DNA from: Phellopilus nigrolimitatus
Lineage: Eukaryota; Basidiomycota; Agaricomycetes; Hymenochaetales; Hymenochaetaceae
Length of the DNA stretch: 64,000 nt
Assembly: GCA_021029095.1 (NCBI GenBank)
Contig: JAJOHG010000045.1
Span: 186,001 to 250,000, forward strand
Direction: 5' to 3'
Each line of letters begins with the position of its first letter. Position 1 is the first letter of the stretch. Below, in pieces: positions 27,173 to 37,385 of this stretch. A program made the position numbers and the translations under genes. The notes beneath the pieces were generated by a model. It made no database searches, had not been told where the DNA came from, and saw nothing but the letters and a program-made list of their open reading frames with translations.

Positions 27173-27874
27173 GGGGGAACATAGAAATCAATCAAATCAG
27201 ACGAAAACAACTTTTCGAAGACAGGTTTACTGTATTTGTCAGTCATACATGTTGTAACAGTACTATACAGTAGTATAAAAGAGAAATTAAAGGCTAAGCT
27301 AGACGTTTGTGTTGGCAATTTCTTCCATGATTGAGGTAGGAACAACTCGGTGTCCACAATAGCGCTTTGCGGCACATACGGCTTGTAAGTGAAAAAAGTA
27401 AAAAGAGATGGCTCACCGGCAAGTCTGCACTAAGGAAACAGAGTCAAGGCACTCCAGCATATTCTTTTCCATAATAGCTAGTGAGGATGTGCGTGGTGTA
27501 GCCCGATAACGTTGCTTTGTGAATTCTGTTGAAATTACCAAGTAAATGCAGTGGCTGATTATATTATATAATTACTAATATACAAATAAGACAGTGTAAC
27601 GTCACGGTAACGCGGCCAAATTCTGGCAGATTTTTTTCCAAACCATGCTCAAACGTGCAGAAACGACATTTAGAGTACAAATAAATCAATTTTTTTTCGG
27701 GGTTATTTCTTCATAAAAACTTTTTTTTTCTGAAAACCCCTGCATCATTCAGTAGCTAGACACGATATCTTCATTATGTAGCTGTTAGAATGGTCCTTTG
27801 TGGAGTGTTGAGTGAGCAATAAAGTGAGCAAAAAAGGTGTCACACAGGTAGTCGAGATAGAATGTCGCCTACCT
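27066..27874. mobile_element. 809-bp TA-flanked inverted-repeat element (Tc1/mariner-type MITE)
   Basis: The left end AGGTAGGCGACATTCTATCT is repeated in reverse complement at the right end; the exact match extends to about 23 nt. TA dinucleotides flank both ends (27,064-27,065 and 27,875-27,876), as expected of a Tc1/mariner/pogo-type insertion. Inside, a related block (GTCACGATCACGCGGCCAAA near 27,100; GTCACGGTAACGCGGCCAAA near 27,602) occurs twice as a direct repeat. No transposase frame is present, so it would be non-autonomous. It contains a G tract of about 27. Confidence 0.75.
27151..27177 (+). repeat. Poly(T)-poly(G) tract
   Basis: About 10 T followed by about 27 G inside the inverted-repeat element. 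Length is likely to vary or be mis-called. Confidence 0.85.
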
Positions 27875-27876
27875 TA

Positions 27877-28317
27877 CGACTTATTTTGTTCTATAATATT
27901 GAGTAGAAAATTAATTGCTGTGGATACCTGCAAGTGCGAGTCGACGGTGGCGCCGAGGGATGCAAGCCTGCTGCGGCTCTTGAAATCACTTGCATTGACT
28001 GTGCTCGATTTGCATGAACAGACTCTGCGCGGATGCAGAGCCAGATGTACTCTTCGTTGGGTTGGCTGCGAGCGGCTGCGTGCTAGCGGCACACGGTCGT
28101 TTTTGAGAGCATGGCGCAGTACTCAAGAGCATACTTGCGGAGCGGCGGGCTGTTGCCAGAGATGAGGACAAGTCCAGCTAATGCACCAAGACGAGTCGAG
28201 CGAAGACTCCCGGATAATAGGCGTGCAATAATAAAATACCCGACTTCGTCTCACAAAAAGGTGTAAGGCAAAGGTGAAAGCGAAAAAATGAGAAAAAAGA
28301 AACTAGAAAAGGATGCC
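27877..28317. other. Unassigned stretch
   Basis: Between the inverted-repeat element and the degenerate gene. Short frames on both strands, no recognised domain, no similarity noticed to the T/P/Q/R modules. Confidence 0.4.
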
Positions 28318-29262
28318 TATTATGCACTCGTGAGCCCCAACGCCTCCGTGCGCTGCATGACATCAAGGAAGCGCACCGACTCGCCCTTCCCGAAGCCCAC
28401 CGGCGCACCCCACATTGTGATGTCCTCGCCTCCGCCTCCCGCAACCCCGCCCGCGAACCCCGTGCCGCCACCCGATCCGCCGAAGTACTCCATCCCCATG
28501 CCCGGAGAGACGAGCTCGCTAAACTACGATGCGCGCGAGTACGGCAGCGCGGAAGTGAGCTGAGAATACAGCATACAGCACCAGCTGCACGCCGGGCCCC
28601 TTGGGGAACATGCTGCGCAGCGTGCCCGGCGAGCTCGTGCTGCTGCACGGCGCGTGTACAGCAACGCAAAGCTCTTCACGAGTGCGATGACCTGCGCGCG
28701 GCGCGGCGCGGCTCGCCGCCCTCCCCGGCGCACCCGGGCGCGGACGCAAAACCAGATCCAGAACCGGAACCATACAGCAAGCAGGCTGAGCGTGGCGAGC
28801 ATGTCGCCCGCCTTGTCCGCGATGGGGCACGCCAGCCGTGTGCACGAGGAGCGCGCGTGTAGACTTGTAGCCGAGCAGGCAGTTGCCCGGCTGCACGAAG
28901 AGCGCAAGATGAGAGGAGATGGACTCAGTGGACTTGGAAAACTTGGAGGGGCCATCTCGATTTTGTCAAGGGGACGTGTCGAGCGTTGGGCTGTCGGTGT
29001 GCGTGTGCCGCTGTTGTTGCTGCTGCTGCTGATGGTGCAGTTGTTGATGCTGGTGCAAAAGTAGGGGCGGCCCTACAGGCACTAAGCTTGTTCGCCTTAC
29101 GCGACTCATCGACGAACTCACGCGGGGCGAGACCAGTGACACGTGCATTCGAGGAAATGGGGGCGGCTTCGTTGAGAGTCCCAATGCCCTGAGTCGCACG
29201 GGGCTGGAGACCATAGAAAGACTGCGCGTCTTCGCATTGAAGGGACGGAACCACGGGCACAC
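28318..29262 (-). pseudogene. Degenerate gene, possibly a multi-TM protein
   Basis: On the - strand several frames carry protein-like pieces in order: a Gln/His-rich run (LHHQQQQQQQRHTH, 28.97-29.26 kb), SSHLALFVQPGNCLLGYKST, IADKAGDMLATLSLLAVWFR (hydrophobic), VIALVKSFALLY, VQLVLYAVFSAHFRAAVLAR (hydrophobic) and a C-terminal tail MGMEYFGGSGGG to GFGKGESVRFLDVMQRTEAL ending at a stop near 28,318. The pieces lie in different frames and clean splice sites were not found for all joins, so I call it broken or unresolved. I do not recognise the family. Confidence 0.4.
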
Positions 29263-30700
29263 TGATCCCTTCTTGCCATCCGAGCCCGCATGTACTGCTA
29301 TGCCGTTCAGGACTCCGCGCCCGCACGACAGGGTTGCCTGTTTTCCTCCCTATGCGACGCCTCGCACGCGCAACAGGATCGAAGCTGCAATTATAAATAT
29401 AAAATCAACCTGCGCGGTTTCGCGTTCCCTGTCGGTAACGGTTCTCCCTTTTGACGCCTGCTGAGACGACCCTGATCACTGCAGGCAGGCACAGACGGAC
29501 GCCAGGCGCACGCAGACAGAACCCAATGCCCGAGAGCGGGTTCCCCGAGGCTTTGGCCTGGGATCGGCTTCTGAATCGAGCATCTTTCCCGCCGTTGATC
29601 CGAGTTTTCTATCGCCACGGCGTTCCAGGAGGACGCAGACCTAAGACGGGCGTAAAGAGAGAAGCAGTATGTACGAACTGAACCCGATGGCGCTGGACGG
29701 ACATCGTCAAGAACGACGAACGACGAGGATGCCGTCTCGGGCGGGAAAACGCGACGACCACGCGCTGAAGCCAGAAGGAGGGTGTTATATCCGCGGTGCA
29801 CACCCAGAAACTTGACACTCACCCATTAATCCGGTCCGGGCGCGCGCTGTCTTCATCCTCGGAAATAAACGCCAGCCGCGTTGAAAATCCACGAATATCG
29901 CGTCGGAGATGCCCTTCGCGCCCAGGGACGCTATAGCTAGCTGCCGCTGGCCCGCGCTTGCGCTGAAGTGCGTACCCCTCGCTGGTTTCGCCTCAGCGGC
30001 GCTCGCGCACGCGTGAGGCCTGGCTGGACACGTCCGCGCGCGCACCAGAAACGGAAAGGCCCGTCGGGATGGGGCATCGTGTAGCCCAACGCGCTCGAGG
30101 AAGTGGCTGGCGCCGTCGCTCCAAGCAGATGCATTCAAGGCCCTGCGGCAGTCCGGAATGCGTACGAGGATGCGCGCCACGCGGTGTCGAGAGCGCAAGA
30201 GACCGCCGGACATCCTGTGTCACCGGAGAAGTAAGAAAACAGACAGCAATGCAAATATCAAAGGCGCTTTCTCCGCGCGAGCAGAATGCATCGGGGCGCT
30301 GAGACGACGGGCTCGACACGGCTTTAGTAGCCGGTTGTCATTGCCGAGCCGGCTCGGACACCGTCTGCGCTGTGCCGCATCATCCTCGTTCTCCAGTACA
30401 TCGACATATGTATGCATCCGTTCGGCGACAGAATACGGTTGCTTCTCTTCCATGGTCCATGCAGGACGGGCGCTTCTTGATACGGCGGGCATCGGGAAAT
30501 GCGTCGGCGTCGGCGTCGCGGCGTCCTCCCACAGGCCCGTTTCTCCATACTCCTGCAGATGCGCGGTTCGTGTCCGCGAATAGCGTGTGCTCCTCCACAT
30601 ATGGCCTGAGACGAAGAGGCGGCTGAGAAGGTTCGCTGCCGCTGTGATCTACGTGGTTCTGCGGTTCCTAAGGGAGCGGGAGGCTTTCGCGCGCCGGAGG
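29263..30700 (-). repeat. Module P, reverse copy 1
   Basis: P landmarks appear in reverse complement and reverse order: CGCCACGGCGTTCCAG (29,615), the uninterrupted site GGTCCGGGCGCGCGCTGTCT (29,841), AAATAAACGCCAGCCGCGTTG, and CTCCACATATGGCCTGAG (about 30,594). The site at 29,841 is the equivalent of the retrotransposon target at 35,488. No gene. Confidence 0.65.
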
Positions 30701-31490
30701 TTCGGCGGCGCGCTACGCGGCTGCGTGGCCACTCCTCCGCTCCGACGGGCCCGTCGGCGTGTACAGCGCGGCGGATACGGGCGCGTACGCCTGCGCGGCG
30801 CTCCGCGACCGGCTCATGTGCCTCGGTGCGCTCTTTCGCGTTTGTTGTTGGGTATGCTGATAAACGGACGAACCCCACCCGGCAGGCGCGGACATGCATG
30901 TCCCCCCTGAGATCATCACCCCGCGCGCACTCGTCGCCGCGCTCAACGACGCGCTGCGCGCGCGGGCGGTCGCCGCCGCCGCCGCCGGAGACGACGGGGA
31001 CACGGCGGAAATAGAAGACGTGGTCCTCCGCGAGGTCGACGCCGCCACCTTCGAGGCCGCGCTCCCGCTCAGAGAGGAGCTCTGGCTGCAAGTGCGTGTG
31101 CGCCGTCCTCCATCCTCGTTCCTGGGACTGACGGCGCGCTCCCCCGCACGCCTCCGTACGGAAAACAAAAAACCGCATGGGTACGTCCCTCTCCCCCTAC
31201 CAAACTCACGCGCGCGACGTAACGCAACACAACGCAGTCAACTTCTACACGGCCGGCTGAGACCTGCGCTTCTTCGCCACTCCTTCCTTGTCAGGCACAG
31301 ACGCGGAGGAGGAAAACAAAAAGGAAAGGGAGAAGGAGAGACGCGCAGGCGCGCGCGCTCTGCCCGAGGCACCTCCCCATGTGCGCGTGGGTGCGCGCGC
31401 GCATGGACGCGCTGCTCGCCGCGGCGCTCGAGCCCGCCGACACGGAGGAGTACGCGGAGGAGGACACGGGGGCGGGGGCGGGGGTTTGAA
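30701..31490 (+). pseudogene. NmrA-like gene fragment (exons 5 to last)
   Basis: Matches exon 5 onward of the gene at 21.6 kb: LRSDGPVGVYSAADTGAYAC; then, after an intron ending GGCAG, ADMHVPPEIITPRALVAALN, which is in frame here. It continues through IEDVVLREVDAATFEAALPL, REELWLQV, and, after an intron, VNFYTAG followed by an in-frame TGA instead of Gly before DLRFFATPS. The last exon ends in an Asp-Glu/Gly-rich tail at about 31,488. The 5' half is absent; module P abuts directly. Confidence 0.7.
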
Positions 31491-31985
31491 TGCGGAGCGA
31501 TGGGCTGAGAAGGGGAAGGGGAAAGGGAAGGAGGCGGGTCCGCGTAAGCAGGAGGCGCACAGGTAGCGGCCGAGCGCACACTTGGAGCACCATCTCTCCG
31601 CCTTCACCATTGCTCTTCTCTCCATCTCTCACGCTAATAAGCTAAGCTTAGGTACACTCAACTCGCAACCACGAAGTACAAAGCGACTGCACGGTCGTTT
31701 CGCGCGGCCACTGTAACATATTATACCTCACTCTGAGCTTTGTGAAATGCAATCGATGATTCTGCCGGATCTGAACTGAATATGAACAGCGGACTCGTGT
31801 ACGCGCAAACGAATTTAGATTCTTCGCCCAGTGAAGATTTTACATTCTATAAGATACTGAATAAGAGTGCAAGAAGAGAAGGGGAATCTGGATGTCTACA
31901 TGTCTGCTAAATTAGCAATCAGTCTTGAGAAGAATCCGAGAAAGGCCAAGACAGGTGCATTCACCTTGGAATTCCATTTGCAAAA
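31491..31985 (-). repeat. 3' flank of DUF6533 copy E
   Basis: From about 31,650 it matches the 3' flanks of the other DUF6533 copies in reverse. The part before is a short junction without coding signal. Confidence 0.55.
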
Positions 31986-33617
31986 TCAGGTGAACCTCAT
32001 ATTGCTCATGGCCGTCATCCTGTAACTGGTCCCTCCATTGGCTCCCCTCTCTCCAGCTTCCTTCAGATGAATCAGCAGGTGACTCCCAAGGAGACAGAGA
32101 AGTTTGGGGTAAACCAAAACAGTCAGGAGATAGAATGAATTTGGTTTGAACAGCTTGTCTGCTATCATCCCCATAACACTGCAGAATATAACACTGTCAG
32201 ACCAATCAGCTCATAGTATACCACTGGTTGTACATTAAGAAAGCATACAAAACAAAGTAGATGGCCTGATCTTGGATGAGCACCATAAGAAGGTTAAACT
32301 GACTGAAACCAGCCACCTCCTTCCAGTATTGTGCAGCCTTGCGGAGAGCTAGAACCATTAGGATGATTGCATACACCATTGAAACAGCCCTGTTTTGAAT
32401 CAGTCCAAATCTTCACCTCAGGATGTCAGTACTAACCAATCTATTGCACCCCAAATGTTTGGGTTTCTATCAAGTAAACATACTGTTACACCTTCTGCAA
32501 GTCTCTTTACAGAAACTGGAACAATTGTTTAGCAAACTGTACAATCTACAATAAATAGTTTTGCTTACTCTCTGCATATATGATGCCGTATATCAGACCA
32601 CCCAGCCACAAGACTGCCTCCAGGCCGAAAAGAGTCCTCAGACATGCAGCAAGTTTCTTGTCTGTTGAATTATAAATATTAGCAGTGTTTTGTGGTACGA
32701 TGAGTGTCTTACTCTGGTGGTAGAGTGCCAGGACCCGCATCAGCAGAATATCTGTATGGCAGGTGAATATATTTTGCATAATATAAGTAGTAAGGGATGT
32801 CACTACAGTCAATTAAATTGACAGTCATCGAGTCTTCCTCAGAATAAGTAAAATGTTGTTTGTGAAATAATTGATAACTCACATAACAGACTATTAATCC
32901 AAAAAAGGCCAAGGCCTTTTCACTATCATCAGTAAAGAAACAATATAGATATCTAGACACTTACACCTATAAATGAGTCCACATTTTAGAGTTAGCTTCA
33001 ATGAGTTAAAATGCAGTGATCAGAGATTACTTGCAGTGTCTCATTTGCTTGAAGAGAAGCAACTTAGTATAAAAGACAGTATTAGCAGATATTTTTCTTT
33101 TTAATGCACTCCTATTAAAGATTCGAGTATGGCTCACATAATATACTAGAAACGACCCCAAGAATTCCAACATAGCGATTCTACAGGCATTCATTGCAAA
33201 AGATAGTCAGCTTACTCCCTTATAATAAGCTGTAAACTCTTTCTTACCGCAAAGTAAATCAAGCTGACAAATCTATAAGGAGTGCTCTTCATGCTACATG
33301 AGCAAACACATTATTCCTCACGTTAATGTTGTGAAAGCGACATACCCAGAAGTATTTTATCTTATACATATTGTAATTAGTCTAGACGTAGAGATAAGAA
33401 TGTCAAGCTTCGCTTACCTCCTTGTCCATTGTGATAACTGCGCGATCAATGTCATCCCAGGTACTGGAACACCCGTCAAGATGCAAAACTCACTGGTGTC
33501 GTAGACCAAGAGAGTTAAAATTGCCACTTGGTCGTACATAGTGATATCTGCCTCTGAGACCAGAAATGGCACTAGATTTGGATCAATAGGCTCGATGACA
33601 GAACGTGTTGAATTCAT
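31986..33617 (-). pseudogene. DUF6533-family gene, copy E
   Basis: ATG at 33,617 begins MNSTRSVIEPIDPNLVPFLV. The exon plan matches copies A-C: LLVYDT joined over GTGAGT-CGCAG to the MDKE block, then a block encoding IKYFW, FVSLIYFA, NRYVGILG, a QANET block, ILLMRVLALYHQ, KKLAACLRTLFGLEAVLWLG with VLIYGIIYAES-like sequence, a RVYAIILMVLAL helix and the C-terminal HLLIHLKEAGERGANGGTSY with its stop at 31,986. Copy-specific changes include a weakened site where A-C have the first conserved SPCK (here HSL). It may be transcribed but I could not confirm an unbroken spliced frame. Confidence 0.65.
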
Positions 33618-33708
33618 AGTGAAGCGTCTCGGTCGTCAAGTCTTCAACGAAGTTTAGAAAGGTCGGTTCGGGGGCGTATGTTGGGCTAGCCGAACGTCCT
33701 CGTAGGCA

Positions 33709-33715
33709 TTTTATA
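33709..33715 (-). promoter_or_regulatory. TATA box of DUF6533 copy E
   Basis: TATAAAA on the - strand within GCCGTTATAAAATGCCTACG, about 98 nt upstream of the ATG at 33,617. Confidence 0.7.
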
Positions 33716-34049
33716 ACGGCGAGCCGGTACGAATGCACATTTTCTGCTCGAAGTTTAGGCGATACATTATACCAATCAATCAAAGTCTGCGACATTGAAC
33801 GTCGGCAATCCTAAAACTCGGCTCAAGAACGCCCGATGTCCACGCACTAGCGAATGAGAAATGTAAATCAGACTGTCGCGCATAGCTTCATGATTTAGCT
33901 TGTGTTATAAAGAGCAGTTAACGTGCTTTTTCAATGGGAGAAGGTGTACGAATACCGCCAGAATTCAGACGATCAAATCGGGCATTGCGGCATACAAGAG
34001 TATGCTTCCCCAGTTGCGTGATTCAAGACAAATGTAAGGTGGTTTCATA

Positions 34050-34890
34050 CAAATGCAAGAGGAGAGATTACCGGATGTGAAAGAAAATGGTCCAATTGTA
34101 CTAGCTTATACGTATACTTAGACCAGCTGTCGTGATGAAGCATATTTGATGTTGATACAACCGAAGAACCGCGATGTTCGCGTCTGTGCATCGCAGTCCA
34201 ATTTTGGCTTTCAGACAGGCGCATTTTATTAGCTGTGACTCGAGGAAACAGGAGACCAGACTTACAAGACCTCCTAGATGATGCCGCTGATGTATTTACC
34301 AATGTTCGAAGCCTCAGAAAGTGTCGACCTGCCAGATACCCATGGCGAAGCCGACGATAACGCGATAGCACGAGGACGGCGCACGAAGTGAGAAGACTTT
34401 GACGCTAGGTAAGGAAGCAGGAGAAGGTACCGTCGAGCGCGTATCCGATGATGAGGTGTGACTGAAGCATGATTGGTATATCACTATGTGGCGTAAGACC
34501 CGTGTCCGTTCCGCCTGTCCGGAAGCTCGCCAAAACTGCTCGACGATGACACGCCCTCAGGATTGTTCACGAAATCACCGAGCGAAGGACACAGCCTTTC
34601 GGTGCGCTTTAGGCAGTACATACGATCCAAGAGAAGAGCGAGAATGTCAATCTCTCTTTCAAAATAAGCCTGCGAGCACAGATGCGTGAAATGAATCTGC
34701 GACTTGATGAGTTTTCATGCTGAAGAGTTCAAGAGGCCGCATGAGACCGAGGTAATCAAAATTGTATATTTCAAATCAGTGACGACGCTCGAACAGGGGT
34801 TTGGGAGAGCAGTCCTGTTTAAGTTGAGAAGAAAGAATGAGAGGCCGATGAGTTGCCTGTCGAGGCTAAGGTTGGTGTTGACGGCCTGAA
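34050..34890 (-). repeat. Module Q, reverse copy 1
   Basis: Q landmarks in reverse (TCGTCGAGCG; GAAGTGTCGACCTGCCAGAT region; CGAAATCACCGAGCG). It lies between the R and P modules exactly as in the left arm. Confidence 0.65.
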
Positions 34891-35491
34891 AGAAAAACGG
34901 CCTGAAAGGAAAGCAGCCCACCTGTATTGCTACATACTTCATAGGCCTTCGCGTGCACGTAGCAGGGCCGCCTGTTTTCCTGCCCCAGCGGCGCCTCGCA
35001 CGCGCAATGGGGTCGAGGATGCCAAAATATAAAAAATAAAAACATCTTGCGCGGTCGGACATTCCCTATCGGTAATGGTTCTCCCTCTTGATCGCCTTCT
35101 GCGACGACGCTGGCCACTGCGACAGGCACAGACGGTGCAGGAAAAGGCACACGCAGATAGAGCCCAATGCCCGAGAGCGGTTTCCCCGAGGCTTTGGCTT
35201 GGTGTCAGCTGCTGATTTGAGCGTCTTTCCCGCCGTTAATCTGAGCCGCATATCGCCACGGTATTCCAGAAGGACGCAGACCTAAAGGGCCGAAAGGGAG
35301 AAGCAGTATGGACGAACTGAGACTGTCCCATGGCGCTAAATGGATATCTTCAAGTTAGACGAGAGTGGCGGGAAAGCGCGACGACTACGCGGTCCCTCCC
35401 CGTGCGCTGAAGCCAGAAGGAGGGTTGAGGGTTATATCCGCAGTGTGCACCCCAGAAGCTTGACACTCACCCATTAATCCGGTCCGGGCGC
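34891..35491 (-). repeat. Module P, reverse copy 2, part 1 (split by retrotransposon)
   Basis: Ends at GGTCCGGGCGC, where the LTR element begins. It continues at 46,767 with GCGCGCATTGTCTTCATCCT, so the two halves form one interrupted P module. Confidence 0.8.
35488..35491. repeat. Target-site duplication GCGC (left)
   Basis: GCGC before the left LTR matches GCGC at 46,767-46,770 after the right LTR. The context is itself GC-repetitive, so the exact length is slightly uncertain. Confidence 0.65.
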
Positions 35492-36151
35492 TTTACGAGA
35501 CCCTTTCGGGCAAGTAGCGCAGACGGTCGAAGACAGCCCACAGGGTTCGGGGAATCTACGGTGCCTTGATCAAGAAGAGAGAAAAGCCGACAGGGGACTC
35601 AACACTGGGACGACGCGACGCTGACTCGCTCCCTCTCTATCGATGCTGTCGAGACGGCGATCCAGTGAGGTCGTGGTCGCGGACCGTTCGAGATAGACGA
35701 CGGTGTCGAGTAAGGTTCAGAAACGATGACGATGTCGAGAAACGGATCAAGCGTCGATCGCGAAGTCAAGAAGAGCGAACGAGAGATCGAGAAGAGAGAA
35801 GATGAGAAGTGTGTGTCAATCCTATTCAGTGTCGTAATCGCGAAGGGGGGACCCCCGTACAAAGATGCCTCTATCTCGACTAAATACTGAATCCCGTTTC
35901 TGTCTACGGTCCGTGCGCGATCCCAGTAAGGTAACTGAACAAAGAGTGCCCCGCGATGTCTCCGCGACTCGACTCATCATCCCTGTGTCATCCGCGTCGA
36001 TCCTCGGTCCTTCGTCCGCGTCCGCGATCGCGCTTGATCCTCTATCCGTGTCCGTACTCGTCCTCGATCCTCAATCCGTCTCTATGCTCAACCGCGATCC
36101 TGTACCCGTTCCGCGACGATATCGGAAGGTAGCCAGTGGTACACTGGTACA
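35492..36151 (-). repeat. 3' LTR, 660 bp
   Basis: Same length as the 5' LTR at an offset of 10,615. The differences I found are G at 36,096 and 36,118 against A at 46,711 and 46,733; both are CpG-to-CpA changes. The 80-residue frame beginning MIKKREKPTG occurs identically in both LTRs and is not a gene. Its element-3' end is CTCGTAAA rather than the usual CA. Confidence 0.9.
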
Positions 36152-36165
36152 CCTCCCCCTGACTT
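36152..36165 (-). other. Polypurine tract
   Basis: On the - strand AGTCAGGGGGAGG directly abuts the TGTACC start of the 3' LTR, the place where plus-strand synthesis is primed. Confidence 0.8.
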
Positions 36166-36220
36166 TGAAATAGTGACCATCCTTGGTCACTGCCGTGCGG
36201 GCGAGACGAGGGTGCGTGAT

Positions 36221-37165
36221 TTATTTGAGGTCGATGGTAATGTGGTCGCTGTTGGCAGGCGCGGGGTCGCGGGGAGGGGTAGGAGCGGGTGTGGCTTCCA
36301 CGTCGGTGTCATCCTCGTCGAGGGAGTCGTCGTAATCGTCCTCGTCGTGATTGTCGTCGAGTATGGAGACCCCGAGGATAGAGGGACCCGGGATGCGAAG
36401 GCCGGCATATTCCTCGAGCACGCGGAGGCGGCGGAAAATTTCTGAGGTCGCGACATTGGTAAACTCGGCGTCGAGAACGGCGCGTGGGTTATCTTCGATT
36501 CCGAGACGACGGTAGAGGGCTTCGACAACGTCGTCAACGCGGTCGAAACCGATTGCGGCGAGAGCGCAGTTGTGGCCGACCTCCTCGAGGAAGAGGCGAC
36601 GGAGCTCGTTCTGGGTATGGCGGAGTCGGTGGGGGCTAACGCGGGGTATAATCTGTGGATAGCGGTGGAAGAGCGCACTGATAAAGCTCCTCCATGGGTC
36701 ACGGGGATCAATGACAATGGAGAGCCATGTCGCGGAGAACGGGGGACCTGCGTAGTCGATCGCGAGCTGGATCATGGTGGTGTCGTCGACGCGGCTGAGG
36801 GTCGCGAACCACGCGGTCGAGATGAGGAACTCCGGAAGCGTAAGGGGTAAGCCAAGTGGAGAAGGTGCGTCGATCGCGCCGAAGATTGGAAGGGCGGGGG
36901 TGGGAATGGGAATGGGCCGGGGAAGCATGATGGTCGCGGAAGAGTTGAGATCGTCGAGTGCCGTAAGGGAAGGGGAAGATTTGGTCGCGGAGGGGATCGC
37001 GGGGTGTGCCGCGTCGCGTAGAGGTACTATACAGTTACCTGTGGCAGAGTCCGAGGTGGGATGATTGGCGAGGATCGGCGAGGGGGGCGGTTGATGGATC
37101 ACGGGAGTTGCCGAAGTGGGAGCGCGCGTGGAGCGAGTGTAGACAATGCGGTGGGGACTTAGCAA
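36221..37165 (-). CDS. Retrotransposon accessory ORF, gag-like
   Basis: The frame is open from about 37,197 to the TAA/TGA-bounded stop at 36,221. The first in-frame ATG is at 36,928 (MLPRPIPIPTPALPIFGAID), giving about 235 residues; a longer product would need splicing or a non-ATG start at 37,165. Core residues resemble the helical capsid part of Gag proteins: FLISTAWFATLSRV, TMIQLAIDYAGPPFSATWL, DPWRSFISALFHRYPQ, RRLFLEEVG. The tail is acidic and Pro-rich (DEDDYDDSLDEDDTDVEA). It has no zinc knuckle or protease. It lies where retroviruses carry extra genes, in the sense orientation of the element. The Gag relation is an inference from pattern, not an alignment. Confidence 0.6.
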   Translation of the reverse strand: MLSPHRIVYTRSTRAPTSATPVIHQPPPSPILANHPTSDSATGNCIVPLRDAAHPAIPSATKSSPSLTALDDLNSSATIMLPRPIPIPTPALPIFGAIDAPSPLGLPLTLPEFLISTAWFATLSRVDDTTMIQLAIDYAGPPFSATWLSIVIDPRDPWRSFISALFHRYPQIIPRVSPHRLRHTQNELRRLFLEEVGHNCALAAIGFDRVDDVVEALYRRLGIEDNPRAVLDAEFTNVATSEIFRRLRVLEEYAGLRIPGPSILGVSILDDNHDEDDYDDSLDEDDTDVEATPAPTPPRDPAPANSDHITIDLK

Positions 37166-37385
37166 TTTGAAAGTGATGTGGATGATGTAAGCGTGGATTG
37201 GTCAGGTGATGGGCCGGTGGGCCGGGGCCTGGAGTTTGCCGGACGGGATCAACTGAGTGGAGTCAAACTGGAAAAGCTTCCGTCGGATAGGGTCGAGTTA
37301 TGTAAAAGAAGCGTCGCGTGTGGCGGCATAATTTGCGCCCTTGGCGTTTAACGGCGACCAACCTTTTCTTTCTTCGACCACCACC
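37166..37385. promoter_or_regulatory. Probable divergent promoter inside the retrotransposon
   Basis: About 220 nt separate the start of the - strand gag-like ORF from the ATG of the + strand zinc-cluster gene. TAAAAG-type A/T-rich stretches occur at about 37,301-37,310. No canonical TATA box was confirmed, so the call rests on gene arrangement. Confidence 0.45.

Noticed and set aside
27812..28165. 117-residue + strand frame across the right end of the inverted-repeat element
   Set aside because: It spans the element border, has no recognised domain and starts inside the terminal repeat region.
36187..36717. Second - strand frame within the gag-like ORF region
   Set aside because: Low-complexity Ser/Thr/Pro shadow of the 36,221-37,165 frame in another phase.
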